Origin: CAWUJT01 sp963922715
Lineage (GTDB): Bacteria > Pseudomonadota > Alphaproteobacteria > Rhodobacterales > Rhodobacteraceae
Length of the DNA: 15,794 nucleotides
Assembly (NCBI GenBank): GCA_963922715.1
Contig: CAWUJT010000054.1
Span: forward strand, 1 to 15,794
Direction of reading: 5' to 3'
Under the pieces are notes generated by a model. It made no database searches. It saw only the letters and a program-made list of their open reading frames with translations, and was not told where the DNA came from. Below, in pieces: positions 1 through 8,486 of this stretch. Position 1 is the first letter of the stretch. The number at the start of each line of letters is the position of its first letter. Made by a program: the position numbers and the translations under genes.

Positions 1-61
1 CATATCTGCTCTATCACTATACTCTGGCAGGAAGGCCAACGTTTTAGCTCTTAACCCAAAT

Positions 62-991
62 TTAGCCTCCCGCAAAAGCATCGCTGCCACGTTTGTCAGA
101 GGTTCCCAAATAGGCGCTCGCCAAATTTTGAAAGCTATGCGCCGCCAATGACAAGCCATAACTTTCGAAACAAACCAAACTTGCCGAACAATTTCCGACC
201 TCTCGGCGAGCCAACTGTAATCGCTTATAGCCAGATATCTGTTTGGGCCGATCTGCGTCATCGACCAGTAGAACAAGTCCAATAACTGGTGAAAATGCGC
301 GTTCTAGAAAGTCAAAAAGGTTCGGTCCACTATAGTGATGAATGACTTCGATCTGAGAACGCTCAACTGCTGCCGTGATACGCTGAGACACTTCTGTCGT
401 TGTCGGAGGGGTTGCAATACGAAAGCCCTGTAGATCGTAGACATTTAATATGCCATTTTTACCAACAGGCATACCATTCGGAACAAAGGCTGTTAGGGAA
501 ATATCGGCCGCATGGAGCACTTGAAGCCCACGCCTAATGTTTGGGTTCACCGCAAACACAAGGTCAATATTTCTTTTTTCGAGCATCTGATAAAAACCAT
601 CACGGGGAACTCTGACCACGGAGATGTCACAGTTCACGTTGTCTTTATGGAGTTCGGCAATCAATCTTTGTAGGAACCCCAAGTGGAAGTCCTCTGTAAT
701 GCCCACCTTCAATGATCCAACATTCAAACCTTTAATGTTTTCGATCTGTCCTTGCAGTCGATCATAGCCCGCAAGTTGCTGCAAAGCATAGGTGAAGAAA
801 ATTTCCCCTTCTGCGGAAAGCCGCACGCCTTTGGTCAGACGCTCAAAGACCTTTGCACCAAGATCGTCTTCCAAGCTTTGAATATGCCGGTTCAAAGCTG
901 ATGCAGATAGGGTCAGCGTTTCTGCAGCCGCACGGATCGAACCCTGTTCGACGATGGCTTTCACATACCGGAAACTTTGCAAATGTTTCAT
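62..991 (-). CDS. LysR-family transcriptional regulator, divergent from urt-ure
   Basis: A 309-residue protein of normal LysR length. The first ~60 residues form the winged helix-turn-helix: MKHLQSFRYVKAIVEQGS, then an AAAETL...SASALNRHIQSLEDDLGAKVFER pattern typical of LysR recognition helices. The remainder fits the two-lobed effector-binding domain, including a VGSLKVGITEDF segment at the start of lobe one. The frame is open upstream to 1060, but the ATG at 991 puts the HTH right at the N-terminus as usual in the family; the extra upstream residues are Cys/Phe-rich and not LysR-like. It is transcribed away from urtA with about 160 bp between the two starts. LysR proteins usually regulate the divergent neighbour and themselves, so control of urea uptake is a reasonable inference, but neither ligand nor target can be read from the sequence. 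Confidence 0.9.
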   Translation of the reverse strand: MKHLQSFRYVKAIVEQGSIRAAAETLTLSASALNRHIQSLEDDLGAKVFERLTKGVRLSAEGEIFFTYALQQLAGYDRLQGQIENIKGLNVGSLKVGITEDFHLGFLQRLIAELHKDNVNCDISVVRVPRDGFYQMLEKRNIDLVFAVNPNIRRGLQVLHAADISLTAFVPNGMPVGKNGILNVYDLQGFRIATPPTTTEVSQRITAAVERSQIEVIHHYSGPNLFDFLERAFSPVIGLVLLVDDADRPKQISGYKRLQLARREVGNCSASLVCFESYGLSLAAHSFQNLASAYLGTSDKRGSDAFAGG

Positions 992-1150
992 GACGCCAGA
1001 AAACAAAGTGGTGCAAAAAACGCAACACCCTAGCATAAAATTTTCTGCAGACAGCATCACTTAATCGCTTTTATGATGGTTGCGGAATCGTTCAAGGTGA
1101 TCGGTTCCAATTTCTCGCCACCCATCAGGCGATCCAACTTGGAGACTAAA
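992..1150. promoter_or_regulatory. divergent regulatory region between lysR and urtA
   Basis: This gap separates two outward-facing genes and must hold the promoters for both. It is AT-rich. A dyad GGTG-N12-CACC lies at 1010-1029. A good -10 match to the plus strand, TATGAT, sits at 1072-1077, but no clear -35 box lies at the right distance. I saw no convincing sigma-54 -24/-12 pair. The dyad is not arranged like the NtrC consensus, where the arms read TGCAC...GTGCA. Exact transcription starts are therefore unknown. Confidence 0.5.
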
Positions 1151-2413
1151 ATGAAAAAGCTATTGCTTACATCCGCGCTGATTGCCGCAACTGCGACAAG
1201 CGCCATGGCCGACATTAAGGTCGGCATTCTGCACTCTCTGTCTGGTACAATGGCTATCTCAGAGACGACGTTGAAAGATACAATGGAAATGCTGATCGAA
1301 CAGCAAAACGCTGCGGGCGGGTTGCTTGGCGAAGAACTGGTTGCTGTGGTTGTTGACCCAGCATCCGATTGGCCTTTGTTTGCTGAAAAAGCGCGCGAGC
1401 TTTTGACGGTTCACGAAGTTGATGTGATCTTCGGCAATTGGACTTCTGTTTCTCGCAAGTCCGTTCTACCGGTTATCGAAGAGCTAAACGGTCTTCTATT
1501 TTACCCGGTTCAGTATGAAGGTGAAGAGTCGTCAAAGAACGTTTTCTACACAGGGGCTGCACCAAACCAGCAGGCGATCCCAGCGACAGATTATTATCTT
1601 GAAGAGCTTGGAGTCGAGAAATTCGCGTTGCTGGGCACGGATTATGTTTACCCGCGTACAACAAACAAAATCTTGGAACAGTACCTGAAAGATGCAGGCA
1701 TCCCCGAGGAAGACATTTTTGTGAACTACACACCATTTGGCCATTCGGACTGGTCGTCCATTGTAGCCGACGTAGTCGCCCTTGGCGAAGACGGCAAAAA
1801 AGTTGGTGTGATTTCCACAATCAACGGTGATGCAAATATCGGCTTCTACAAAGAGCTCGCAGCAGCTGGTGTTTCCGCGGATGATATCCCCGTTATAGCG
1901 TTCTCTGTGGGTGAAGAAGAGCTTGCTGGCCTCGACACAACAAACCTTGTCGGTCACTTAGCGGCTTGGAACTATTTTCAATCAGCCGATACAGATGCGA
2001 ATGCAGACTTCATCGAAACATGGAAAGCCCGCATGGGTGATGCACGTGTCACAAATGACCCTATGGAAGCGCACTATATCGGCTTCAACATGTGGGTGAA
2101 CGCGGTGACAGCAGCAGGCACAACAGATGTCGATGCGGTTCGTGACGCAATGTACGGTCAGGAATTCCCAAATCTGACAGGTGGGACTGCTGTCATGTTA
2201 CCAAACCATCATTTGGCAAAACCTGTTCTGATTGGTGAAATACAAGAAGACGGTCAGTTCGACATCATCAGCCAAACAACAGAAGTTCCAGGCGATGCAT
2301 GGACAGATTTCTTGCCAGAATCTGCGGTGCTGAAGTCAGATTGGCAAGAACTGGGCTGCGGTATGTACAATACTGTAACAAACACATGTGTTCAGATCAA
2401 ATCTAACTACTAA
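1151..2413 (+). CDS. urtA: urea ABC transporter, periplasmic urea-binding protein
   Basis: A 420-residue type I periplasmic binding protein of the UrtA/AmiC-like group, which captures urea outside the inner membrane and passes it to UrtBC. Residues 1-20 are a classical signal peptide (MKKLLLTSALIAATATSAMA) with likely cleavage before DIKVGILHSLSG. That segment and the following TLKDTMEMLIEQQNAAGG block are typical of UrtA, as are NGLLFYPVQYEGEE and the C-terminal Cys-containing segment before the stop. The frame is open back to 1073, but the ATG at 1151 is preferred: it begins the signal peptide and is preceded by GGAG at 1141-1144 at six-base spacing. First gene of the urt-ure unit; function assigned from family similarity and from the four transporter genes that follow. 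Confidence 0.95.
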   Translation: MKKLLLTSALIAATATSAMADIKVGILHSLSGTMAISETTLKDTMEMLIEQQNAAGGLLGEELVAVVVDPASDWPLFAEKARELLTVHEVDVIFGNWTSVSRKSVLPVIEELNGLLFYPVQYEGEESSKNVFYTGAAPNQQAIPATDYYLEELGVEKFALLGTDYVYPRTTNKILEQYLKDAGIPEEDIFVNYTPFGHSDWSSIVADVVALGEDGKKVGVISTINGDANIGFYKELAAAGVSADDIPVIAFSVGEEELAGLDTTNLVGHLAAWNYFQSADTDANADFIETWKARMGDARVTNDPMEAHYIGFNMWVNAVTAAGTTDVDAVRDAMYGQEFPNLTGGTAVMLPNHHLAKPVLIGEIQEDGQFDIISQTTEVPGDAWTDFLPESAVLKSDWQELGCGMYNTVTNTCVQIKSNY

Positions 2414-2424
2414 TCAAAGAAATT

Positions 2425-2447
2425 GGTGGGCGCTGCTTGTGCCCACC
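2425..2447 (+). terminator. hairpin between urtA and urtB (attenuator or mRNA stabiliser)
   Basis: GGTGGGC (2425-2431) pairs perfectly with GCCCACC (2441-2447). Two further pairs (one G-T wobble, one C-G) extend the stem to nine and leave a 5-nt loop. Only TTT follows, so it is a weak terminator at best. Its place just after the binding-protein gene and before the permease gene is where transporters often carry a partial terminator or 3'-end protecting hairpin that raises binding-protein dosage; that role is inferred. Confidence 0.65.
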
Positions 2448-2472
2448 TTTCCATTCTGAGTTAACGACATCC

Positions 2473-4419
2473 ATGAAACGCCTCTTGCTCGTCTGCCTTC
2501 TTTTGATCGGCTTACCTGTCTCTGCACAGACACAGACATTGTCAGAAGTCGTTGAAATGTATAACCCTGATATCATCAAGGGGTCGGTCAAAACAGCAGA
2601 GCCGATCATCGCGGACATTCAGGCTGTCGGTACAGAAGAAGCCAGGGCATTCCTGGTTGCTTGGCAGGAAAAAAACCTCTGGTTCATTCGTGATACAGAT
2701 CAAATTGTAACCGTCACAACCGAAGACGAAAAAACCTATCAGGCCTTTCATATCGAGACAGGGGCACTTATCGGAGAATTCGGAAGGCGGGCTGTCAAAC
2801 AAATTAAGCCAAACTCTGGCCTGCGTGGGATGATCGCTTCAGCGCTTGTGGCAGGACAACTGACATCGCCTGATAGGGCAACACGTGAAGCAGCCCTGAC
2901 GTCGCTATCTCGCGACGCGAATGAGACGCATTTAGAACCTTTACGTGCGGCACTTGCATCCGAATCTGATCCAGATTTAACGCAACAAATGTCAAAGCTA
3001 GAGCGATTTTTAACCATTGAATTTGATGATGATGTTGAGGCACGTGTCGCGGCTATTGAAAGTTTCGCAGGCGTATTGGATGTGGATGTCCGCGCGGCCT
3101 TGAACCCTCTGCTGACATCAAAAATAGCGTTGGCAAGTACTGTGAAAGAAACCGCAAATATCGCGGGATTGGTCATTCCTGGCAGTGAAGACCTATCGGT
3201 TGAGGACGCTTATGCCCTTTTGGTGAAAGAAGATTTGGCTTCAGAAATTCCAACAGTATCAGATCGTAAGGCGGCTATTATCGCCAATATCCAAGATGGA
3301 TTGGTTGGCAATATCCCTGTTGCGGAGCTTGGCGATCAATCCAAGCGCGACATGGCTTATCTTCAATTGGTGGAACTTGGCGCAGTTGCCGAATGGGACC
3401 CAAACCTTCTTCCAGCTGATGTCGTCGCAAAGTATGAATTTGTCACCGTCTACACTGAAGCCTCCCCGGCCGTGACCGACGCCGCTTCAGAAGTTCTGAG
3501 TGGGATCAACCTGCGCGTTGGTGCGTCCGAGACTGTGGATTTGATACTTGATGGGCTGTCGCTGGCCTCGATTTACTTCTTGGCCGCCATCGGTCTTGCG
3601 ATCACTTTTGGCGTAATGCGCGTAATCAACATGGCCCATGGGGAGTTTATCATGATGGGCGCTTACACGGGCTATGTTGTGCAGCAAGTCATCACAAATT
3701 ATACGTTGTCAATTGTCGTCGCCCTACCTTTAGCGTTCGCGGTCACTTTTGGCGCTGGAGTCGCGATGGAGCGTCTGGTGATCCGTCATCTGTACCATCG
3801 TCCACTTGAGACCTTGCTGGCCACATTTGGTATTTCGATTGCGCTTCAACAGATTGCAAAAAACATCTTCGGGACACAAGCCCGTCCTTTGACAGCGCCC
3901 GGCTGGCTGGATGGGGCGCTGGTCGTTAATGACGTGATCCAAATCAGTTGGATTCGAATTGCGATCTTTGTTCTTTCGATGATCTTCCTTGCGTCGATTT
4001 GGCTGGTTTTTAACAAAACACGCTTGGGCCTAGAAACGCGCGCGGTCACTCAAAACCCTCGGATGGCTGCATCTATGGGGATCAACCCGGATCGCATCAA
4101 TATGCTGACCTTTGGATTAGGATCTGGGATTGCTGGTGTTGCAGGTGTTGCGATTGGGTTGTTCGCGAAAGTCACATCCGAACTGGGTTCCGATTATATT
4201 GTCCAAAGTTTCATGACAGTTGTTGTCGGGGGGGTTGGCAATATCTGGGGTACGCTGGCAGGTGCAGCAATGATCGGTTTCTTCCAGAAAGGGATCGAAT
4301 GGTTGAACCCATCCAACACACTGGCCGCGCAAACCTACATGATCATCATTATTATCATCTTCATTCAATTCCGACCGCGGGGCATCTTTGCCCTGAAGGG
4401 TCGCGCGGCAGGGGATTAA
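2473..4419 (+). CDS. urtB: urea ABC transporter, permease UrtB with long N-terminal extension
   Basis: A 648-residue LivH-type inner-membrane permease. Residues 1-19 look like a signal peptide (MKRLLLVCLLLIGLPVSAQ). Residues ~20-345 form a soluble, acidic, alpha-helix-rich extension presumably in the periplasm. The membrane domain begins near residue 350, with the signature MRVINMAHGEFIMMGAY from residue 382 and several hydrophobic segments to the C-terminus (MIIIIIIFIQFRPRGIFAL). UrtB proteins characteristically carry such an extension, whereas amino-acid LivH permeases are about 300 residues. The ATG at 2473 is chosen over an in-frame start at 2437 because it starts the signal peptide and the upstream codons overlap the urtA-urtB hairpin. 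The stop is 3 nt before urtC. Confidence 0.94.
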   Translation: MKRLLLVCLLLIGLPVSAQTQTLSEVVEMYNPDIIKGSVKTAEPIIADIQAVGTEEARAFLVAWQEKNLWFIRDTDQIVTVTTEDEKTYQAFHIETGALIGEFGRRAVKQIKPNSGLRGMIASALVAGQLTSPDRATREAALTSLSRDANETHLEPLRAALASESDPDLTQQMSKLERFLTIEFDDDVEARVAAIESFAGVLDVDVRAALNPLLTSKIALASTVKETANIAGLVIPGSEDLSVEDAYALLVKEDLASEIPTVSDRKAAIIANIQDGLVGNIPVAELGDQSKRDMAYLQLVELGAVAEWDPNLLPADVVAKYEFVTVYTEASPAVTDAASEVLSGINLRVGASETVDLILDGLSLASIYFLAAIGLAITFGVMRVINMAHGEFIMMGAYTGYVVQQVITNYTLSIVVALPLAFAVTFGAGVAMERLVIRHLYHRPLETLLATFGISIALQQIAKNIFGTQARPLTAPGWLDGALVVNDVIQISWIRIAIFVLSMIFLASIWLVFNKTRLGLETRAVTQNPRMAASMGINPDRINMLTFGLGSGIAGVAGVAIGLFAKVTSELGSDYIVQSFMTVVVGGVGNIWGTLAGAAMIGFFQKGIEWLNPSNTLAAQTYMIIIIIIFIQFRPRGIFALKGRAAGD

Positions 4420-4422
4420 GTT

Positions 4423-5601
4423 ATGAACGGCGTTTTGACCAAGTTCTTGCTGAAGCATCCATCCGCATTGATCTTTCTGGGCGTGCTAGCGCTGTTTACA
4501 GTGTTTGTAACCATTGGGTCAGAGGCTTTTGGATATTCCTTTATTTCGACCTCATTTGTAAAAACTTTGGGCAAGACGCTCTGCTTTTGTCTGATCGCCA
4601 TCGCAATGGATTTGATCTGGGGCTATTGCGGCATCCTGAGCCTTGGCCACTTCGCCTTCTTTGGCCTTGGTGGATATATGATTGGCATGTGGCTGATGTA
4701 TGCTCGGACCGAAATAATCGTGGCGGGCGCTATGGCGAACGAGGCGATCCCACCTACAGCCCAAGAAATTAGTGATGCCATTGGCACTCAAATCTTCGGG
4801 GTCGTAGGTGGGGCTGACTTCCCTTTGATCTGGGCCGTGTCAAATTACTTCTGGGCCCAGATCGCACTTGTGATATTGGTGCCCGGTATTCTGGCACTGA
4901 TCTTTGGCTGGCTGGCTTTCCGGTCGCGTGTCACGGGTGTTTATCTGTCCATTCTGACCCAAGCGATGACATTGGCATTGTCGCTATACCTCTTCCAAAA
5001 CGATTCAGGTTTACGTGGCAATAATGGTTTATCTGGTCTTCAGAACCTGCCGGGTCTCGACGATACACCGCAATCGGTCATTTCAATGTGGTTTTTTTGG
5101 GCGTCGGCTTTTGCGCTTGGTTTGGGATACCTGCTGATGAAGCTGATTGTCGAAAGCAAACTTGGCAATGTGATCAAAGGCATTCGCGATGATGAAGCCC
5201 GTGTGCGGTTTCTGGGGTATAACGTGGAGACCTATAAGCTGTTCATCTTTGTGTTGACGGCTGTGATTGCAGCGATTGCAGGTGCGCTCTATTATCCACA
5301 GGCGGGCATCATTAACCCGGCCGAGATTGCCCCGATTGCATCGATCTATTTAGCGGTTTGGGTGGCCATTGGTGGACGCGGGCGCCTTTATGGCGCGGCA
5401 ATCGGCGCGGCGTTCGTCTCTCTTGTCTCGACATTCTTTACGGGCGGCCAAATGCCTGATCTGCCCCTTGGGTTCACCACTGTTAAATGGGTTGATTGGT
5501 GGACGGTTTTGCTGGGCCTGAGTTTTGTGATCGTCACTCTTTATGCGCCCCAAGGTATTGGTGGGCTATTTGATCTTTTACAAAGAAGGAAATCATCATG
5601 A
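4423..5601 (+). CDS. urtC: urea ABC transporter, permease UrtC
   Basis: A 392-residue LivM-type permease, the second membrane subunit of the urea importer. A hydrophobic helix occupies about residues 14-32. The family block LIWGYCGILSLGHFAFFGLG starts near residue 65. Further membrane segments continue to YAPQGIGGLFDLLQRRK at the C-terminus, where the 'PQGI' box is typical of LivM/UrtC. A polar insert around residues 100-135 (AMANEAIPPTAQEISDAIG) lies between early helices and is common in UrtC. The gene starts 3 nt after urtB and its TGA overlaps the urtD ATG by 4 nt (ATGA at 5598-5601), showing translational coupling. Confidence 0.94.
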   Translation: MNGVLTKFLLKHPSALIFLGVLALFTVFVTIGSEAFGYSFISTSFVKTLGKTLCFCLIAIAMDLIWGYCGILSLGHFAFFGLGGYMIGMWLMYARTEIIVAGAMANEAIPPTAQEISDAIGTQIFGVVGGADFPLIWAVSNYFWAQIALVILVPGILALIFGWLAFRSRVTGVYLSILTQAMTLALSLYLFQNDSGLRGNNGLSGLQNLPGLDDTPQSVISMWFFWASAFALGLGYLLMKLIVESKLGNVIKGIRDDEARVRFLGYNVETYKLFIFVLTAVIAAIAGALYYPQAGIINPAEIAPIASIYLAVWVAIGGRGRLYGAAIGAAFVSLVSTFFTGGQMPDLPLGFTTVKWVDWWTVLLGLSFVIVTLYAPQGIGGLFDLLQRRKSS

Positions 5602-6341
5602 GCGGTGCGCTTCTAGAGGTCGATGGCATTTGCGTAAGCTTTGATGGGTTCAAAGCGATTAACAATTTGTCGTTCAATATCGATCAGGGTGAATTGCGCG
5701 CGATCATCGGCCCAAATGGCGCAGGCAAAACAACTTTCATGGATATTGTAACTGGCAAAACGCGGCCGGACGAAGGCAAAGTCATCTGGGGTGAGCGGAA
5801 CGAGAACCTGTTGCAGTTCAGCGAAAGCCAGATTGCACGCAAAGGCATCGGCCGGAAGTTTCAAAAACCCACAGTGTTTGAAGAGCAATCCGTTGAAGAA
5901 AACTTATTGATGGCTCTATCGAACAATCGTTCTCCGCTTGCGGTTTTGTTCTATAAATCCAACGAGCCTGACGATGCGCGTGTTGTAGCCTTGGCTGAGC
6001 GCATTGGTTTATCTGATGCATTAGACCGCCTTGCAGGCGAATTAAGCCATGGTCAAAAGCAATGGCTGGAGATTGGGATGTTGTTAGCTCAGGATCCGAA
6101 ATTATTGCTGGTTGACGAACCCGCAGCAGGTATGACCCCAGAGGAACGGGACAAGACAGTGGCGATCTTGAAAGAGGCTGCAAAGACCAGTGCCGTTATT
6201 GTGGTCGAACACGACATGGAATTTGTACGCAATCTGAATTGCAAAGTGACAGTTCTGCATGAAGGGGCGGTCTTGGCCGAAGGCAGTATCAATCATGTGA
6301 CACAGAACAAAGACGTCATTGACGTCTATTTGGGACGCTAG
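5598..6341 (+). CDS. urtD: urea ABC transporter, ATPase UrtD
   Basis: A 247-residue LivG-type ATP-binding subunit. Walker A GPNGAGKT is at residues 38-45, the Q-loop glutamine in RKFQKP near 89, the ABC signature in the variant form LSHGQ at 149-153, Walker B LLLVDEP with Asp173-Glu174, and the switch histidine in VVEHDME at 205. All catalytic elements are present. LSHGQ in place of LSGGQ is usual in UrtD. It would sit on the cytoplasmic face and pair with UrtE to drive urea import. It overlaps urtC by 4 nt, and urtE begins 3 nt after its stop. Confidence 0.95.
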   Translation: MSGALLEVDGICVSFDGFKAINNLSFNIDQGELRAIIGPNGAGKTTFMDIVTGKTRPDEGKVIWGERNENLLQFSESQIARKGIGRKFQKPTVFEEQSVEENLLMALSNNRSPLAVLFYKSNEPDDARVVALAERIGLSDALDRLAGELSHGQKQWLEIGMLLAQDPKLLLVDEPAAGMTPEERDKTVAILKEAAKTSAVIVVEHDMEFVRNLNCKVTVLHEGAVLAEGSINHVTQNKDVIDVYLGR

Positions 6342-6344
6342 ACG

Positions 6345-7043
6345 ATGCTGGAGTTAAAAGACATTACGCTGCATTATGGGCAAAGCGAGATTTTGCATGG
6401 CGTTGATCTGAATGCCTCAGTTGGCCAAATCACTTGCCTCATGGGTGTGAACGGTGTTGGGAAAACATCGCTTTTGAAAGTCGTATCTGGAACGCATGCG
6501 CGTTCGAGCGGCAGCTATCGGTTAAACGGTGTTGAACAAAGCGCGGGCACGTCATCTCATGTTTTGGCAAAACAGGGTGTTGGCTACGTACCGCAAGGTC
6601 GGGACATCTTCCCCTTGCTCACCGTGCAAGAGAATATGGAAATTGGCTTTGCGTGTTTGGACAAGTCCGAACGCGTTCTACCCGATGAATTATTTGAGCT
6701 TTTCCCAGTGCTAAAGGAAATGCAAAGCCGCCGTGGTGGGGACTTGTCCGGTGGTCAGCAGCAACAACTTGCCATTGCACGGGCCTTGGTCACCAAGCCA
6801 AAGCTATTGCTTTTGGATGAGCCGACGGAAGGCATTCAGCCAAACATCATTCAACAAATCGGTCGTGTGATTGGTTATTTGAAAGATAGAGGCGATATGG
6901 CCATTTTACTGGTCGAACAATATTTTGAGTTCGCCTTCGGGCTTGCAGATCACATCTATTCCATGCGCCGAGGCGAGATCATCTTGGAAGGTGAAAAAAA
7001 TAGATTGAAGAAGAAGGACGTTCTCGCGACACTTGCTGTATAA
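6345..7043 (+). CDS. urtE: urea ABC transporter, ATPase UrtE
   Basis: A 232-residue LivF-type ATP-binding subunit. Walker A is GVNGVGKT (34-41), the Q-loop is YVPQGRDIFP (Gln84), the signature LSGGQ is at 134-138, and Walker B LLLLDEP is at 154-160 followed by TEGIQPNI, a marker of the UrtE/LivF group. The usual switch histidine is replaced by Gln (LLVEQYFEF), as is normal in LivF-type subunits. It is last of the transporter genes. Its TAA is followed with no gap by the ureD start, directly joining uptake and urease genes. Confidence 0.95.
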   Translation: MLELKDITLHYGQSEILHGVDLNASVGQITCLMGVNGVGKTSLLKVVSGTHARSSGSYRLNGVEQSAGTSSHVLAKQGVGYVPQGRDIFPLLTVQENMEIGFACLDKSERVLPDELFELFPVLKEMQSRRGGDLSGGQQQQLAIARALVTKPKLLLLDEPTEGIQPNIIQQIGRVIGYLKDRGDMAILLVEQYFEFAFGLADHIYSMRRGEIILEGEKNRLKKKDVLATLAV

Positions 7044-7862
7044 ATGCTTGACCTTGGCCCAGATATCGCAATGCAGCGCGCGCGCGGTCGCGCCGAGCTC
7101 GTTTTTGAAGGCTCCACTGGCACTTCGCGCTTAAGCCATCTTCATCAATCTGGATGTCTGAAGGTGATGATCCCGCGCAATCATGCAGATGTGCCAGATG
7201 CTGTTTTGATCAACACAGCCGGCGGGCTGACGGGTGGAGACGCGCTGTTGACCAAAGTTGATTTGCGCTGTGGTGCGAAGTTGCGTTTGACAACACAAAC
7301 AGCTGAACGGATCTACAAAAGCACGGGCGATACTGCAAAAGTCGCCCTTGAATTCACTGTCGGTAATAATTGTGAGCTCGATTGGCTTGCCCAAGAAACC
7401 ATCCTTTTTGACCAGGGTCGTGTTCAGCGAAAAATCCATGTGGAAATGGCGCCTGAGGCTTCCTTGTTGATGGTGGAACCAATTGTTCTAGGACGCCTCT
7501 TAATGGGGGAGAAGGTGCAATCAGGGTCTCTACAGGATACTTGGCGCATTTATCGGGGCGGGCATCTGGTCTTTGCAGATGACACAAGATTGGATGATTT
7601 TACTGCTTTGAAGCGTCCTGCCACATTTGGCGGTGCCGTCGCGACGGCAAGTTTACTATGGGTGGATCCAAACGCGGAGGCGATCAAATCCCTTTTGTTC
7701 CAAATGTCGCCACCCGAAAACGTCGAGTTGGGATATAGCGCTTGGAACGGGTTTGCGATTGTCAGATGCCTTGCGACAGACCCATTTGAATTTAAGAAAA
7801 CACTTAGCAAAGTGATTGAAACGATACGCGGGCGGGGATTGCCACGCGTTTGGACGATGTGA
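7044..7862 (+). CDS. ureD: urease accessory protein UreD
   Basis: A 272-residue UreD, the chaperone that binds the urease apoprotein and helps UreF and UreG insert nickel. It has the family opening MQRARGRAELVF (from residue 10), then the NTAGGLTGGD block and TQTAERIYKS near residues 57-92, and LDWLAQETILFDQGR mid-protein, all typical of UreD. The ATG at 7044 directly abuts the urtE stop and has no good ribosome binding site of its own, so it is probably translated by coupling. The Met at 7071 is an alternative start, also without a clear site. ureA follows after 6 nt. Confidence 0.93.
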   Translation: MLDLGPDIAMQRARGRAELVFEGSTGTSRLSHLHQSGCLKVMIPRNHADVPDAVLINTAGGLTGGDALLTKVDLRCGAKLRLTTQTAERIYKSTGDTAKVALEFTVGNNCELDWLAQETILFDQGRVQRKIHVEMAPEASLLMVEPIVLGRLLMGEKVQSGSLQDTWRIYRGGHLVFADDTRLDDFTALKRPATFGGAVATASLLWVDPNAEAIKSLLFQMSPPENVELGYSAWNGFAIVRCLATDPFEFKKTLSKVIETIRGRGLPRVWTM

Positions 7863-7868
7863 GGCCCG

Positions 7869-8171
7869 ATGAACCTGACCCCTAGAGAAAAAGACAAATT
7901 GCTTGTGAGCTTGGCTGCGATGGTTGCGCGCAATCGACTGGAGCGAGGTGTAAAGCTGAACCATCCAGAAGCGATTGCCTTGATCACCGATTTCGTTGTC
8001 GAAGGCGCACGCGACGGACGCTCTGTCGCAGATTTGATGTCGGCTGGCGGTAAAGTGATCACCGCTGATCAATGTATGGAAGGCGTGGCCGAGATGATCC
8101 ATGACGTTCAGGTCGAAGCGACCTTTCCCGATGGGACCAAGCTGGTCACTGTCCACCACCCGATACGATAG
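7869..8171 (+). CDS. ureA: urease gamma subunit UreA
   Basis: A 100-residue protein of exactly the usual UreA length. It has MNLTPREKDKLLVSLAAMVA at the start, then RGVKLNHPEAIALI, the GRSVADLM segment and the FPDGTKLVTVHHPI C-terminus, all diagnostic of the gamma subunit. UreA packs with UreB and UreC into the (alpha-beta-gamma)3 enzyme. GAGG at 7861-7864, overlapping the ureD stop, serves as ribosome binding site 4 nt before the ATG. Structural subunits are separate here, unlike the fused UreAB of Helicobacter. Confidence 0.97.
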   Translation: MNLTPREKDKLLVSLAAMVARNRLERGVKLNHPEAIALITDFVVEGARDGRSVADLMSAGGKVITADQCMEGVAEMIHDVQVEATFPDGTKLVTVHHPIR

Positions 8172-8180
8172 GAGACCCCA

Positions 8181-8486
8181 ATGATCCCAGGAGAAGTTAT
8201 TCCCAAAGCCGGAGAGATAGAGCTTAATGCGGGCGCAGATGTGGTCACGCTGAGGGTGGCGAACGCGGGCGACCGGCCTGTACAAGTCGGCAGCCATTAC
8301 CATTTTTATGAGACAAATACGGCGCTTGATTTTGATCGCGATGCTGCGCGTGGTATGCGGTTGGACATTGCGGCGGGTACAGCCGTCCGGTTCGAACCCG
8401 GTCAATCACGGGAAGTGCATTTGGTCCCGCTTGCGGGCGGCCGAAAGGTCTATGGATTTAATCAAAAGGTTATGGGAGCTTTGTGA
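8181..8486 (+). CDS. ureB: urease beta subunit UreB
   Basis: A 101-residue beta subunit with the family start MIPGEVIPKAGEIELN, the block RPVQVGSHYHFYETN, a second block ending in GTAVRFEPGQSREVHLV, and GGRKVYGF near the end. A good ribosome binding site, GGAG at 8171-8174, lies 6 nt upstream. Its C-terminus is QKVMGAL. The stop TGA shares its A with the ATG of the next ORF (TGATG at 8484-8488). In many bacteria ureC follows directly; here another ORF intervenes. Confidence 0.97.
   Translation: MIPGEVIPKAGEIELNAGADVVTLRVANAGDRPVQVGSHYHFYETNTALDFDRDAARGMRLDIAAGTAVRFEPGQSREVHLVPLAGGRKVYGFNQKVMGAL

Noticed and set aside
1008..1030. Candidate NtrC binding site
   Set aside because: The TGCAC-like arms are in inverted order relative to the consensus and too far apart; kept only as an unnamed dyad.
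4299..4772. 157-codon plus-strand open frame across the urtB-urtC join
   Set aside because: It is out of frame with two clear membrane permeases and its His/Arg-rich composition is that of a shadow translation.
7656..8405. 249-codon minus-strand open frame opposite ureD-ureA-ureB
   Set aside because: It runs antisense through three well-supported urease genes, shows no motif and is explained by codon bias on the coding strand.
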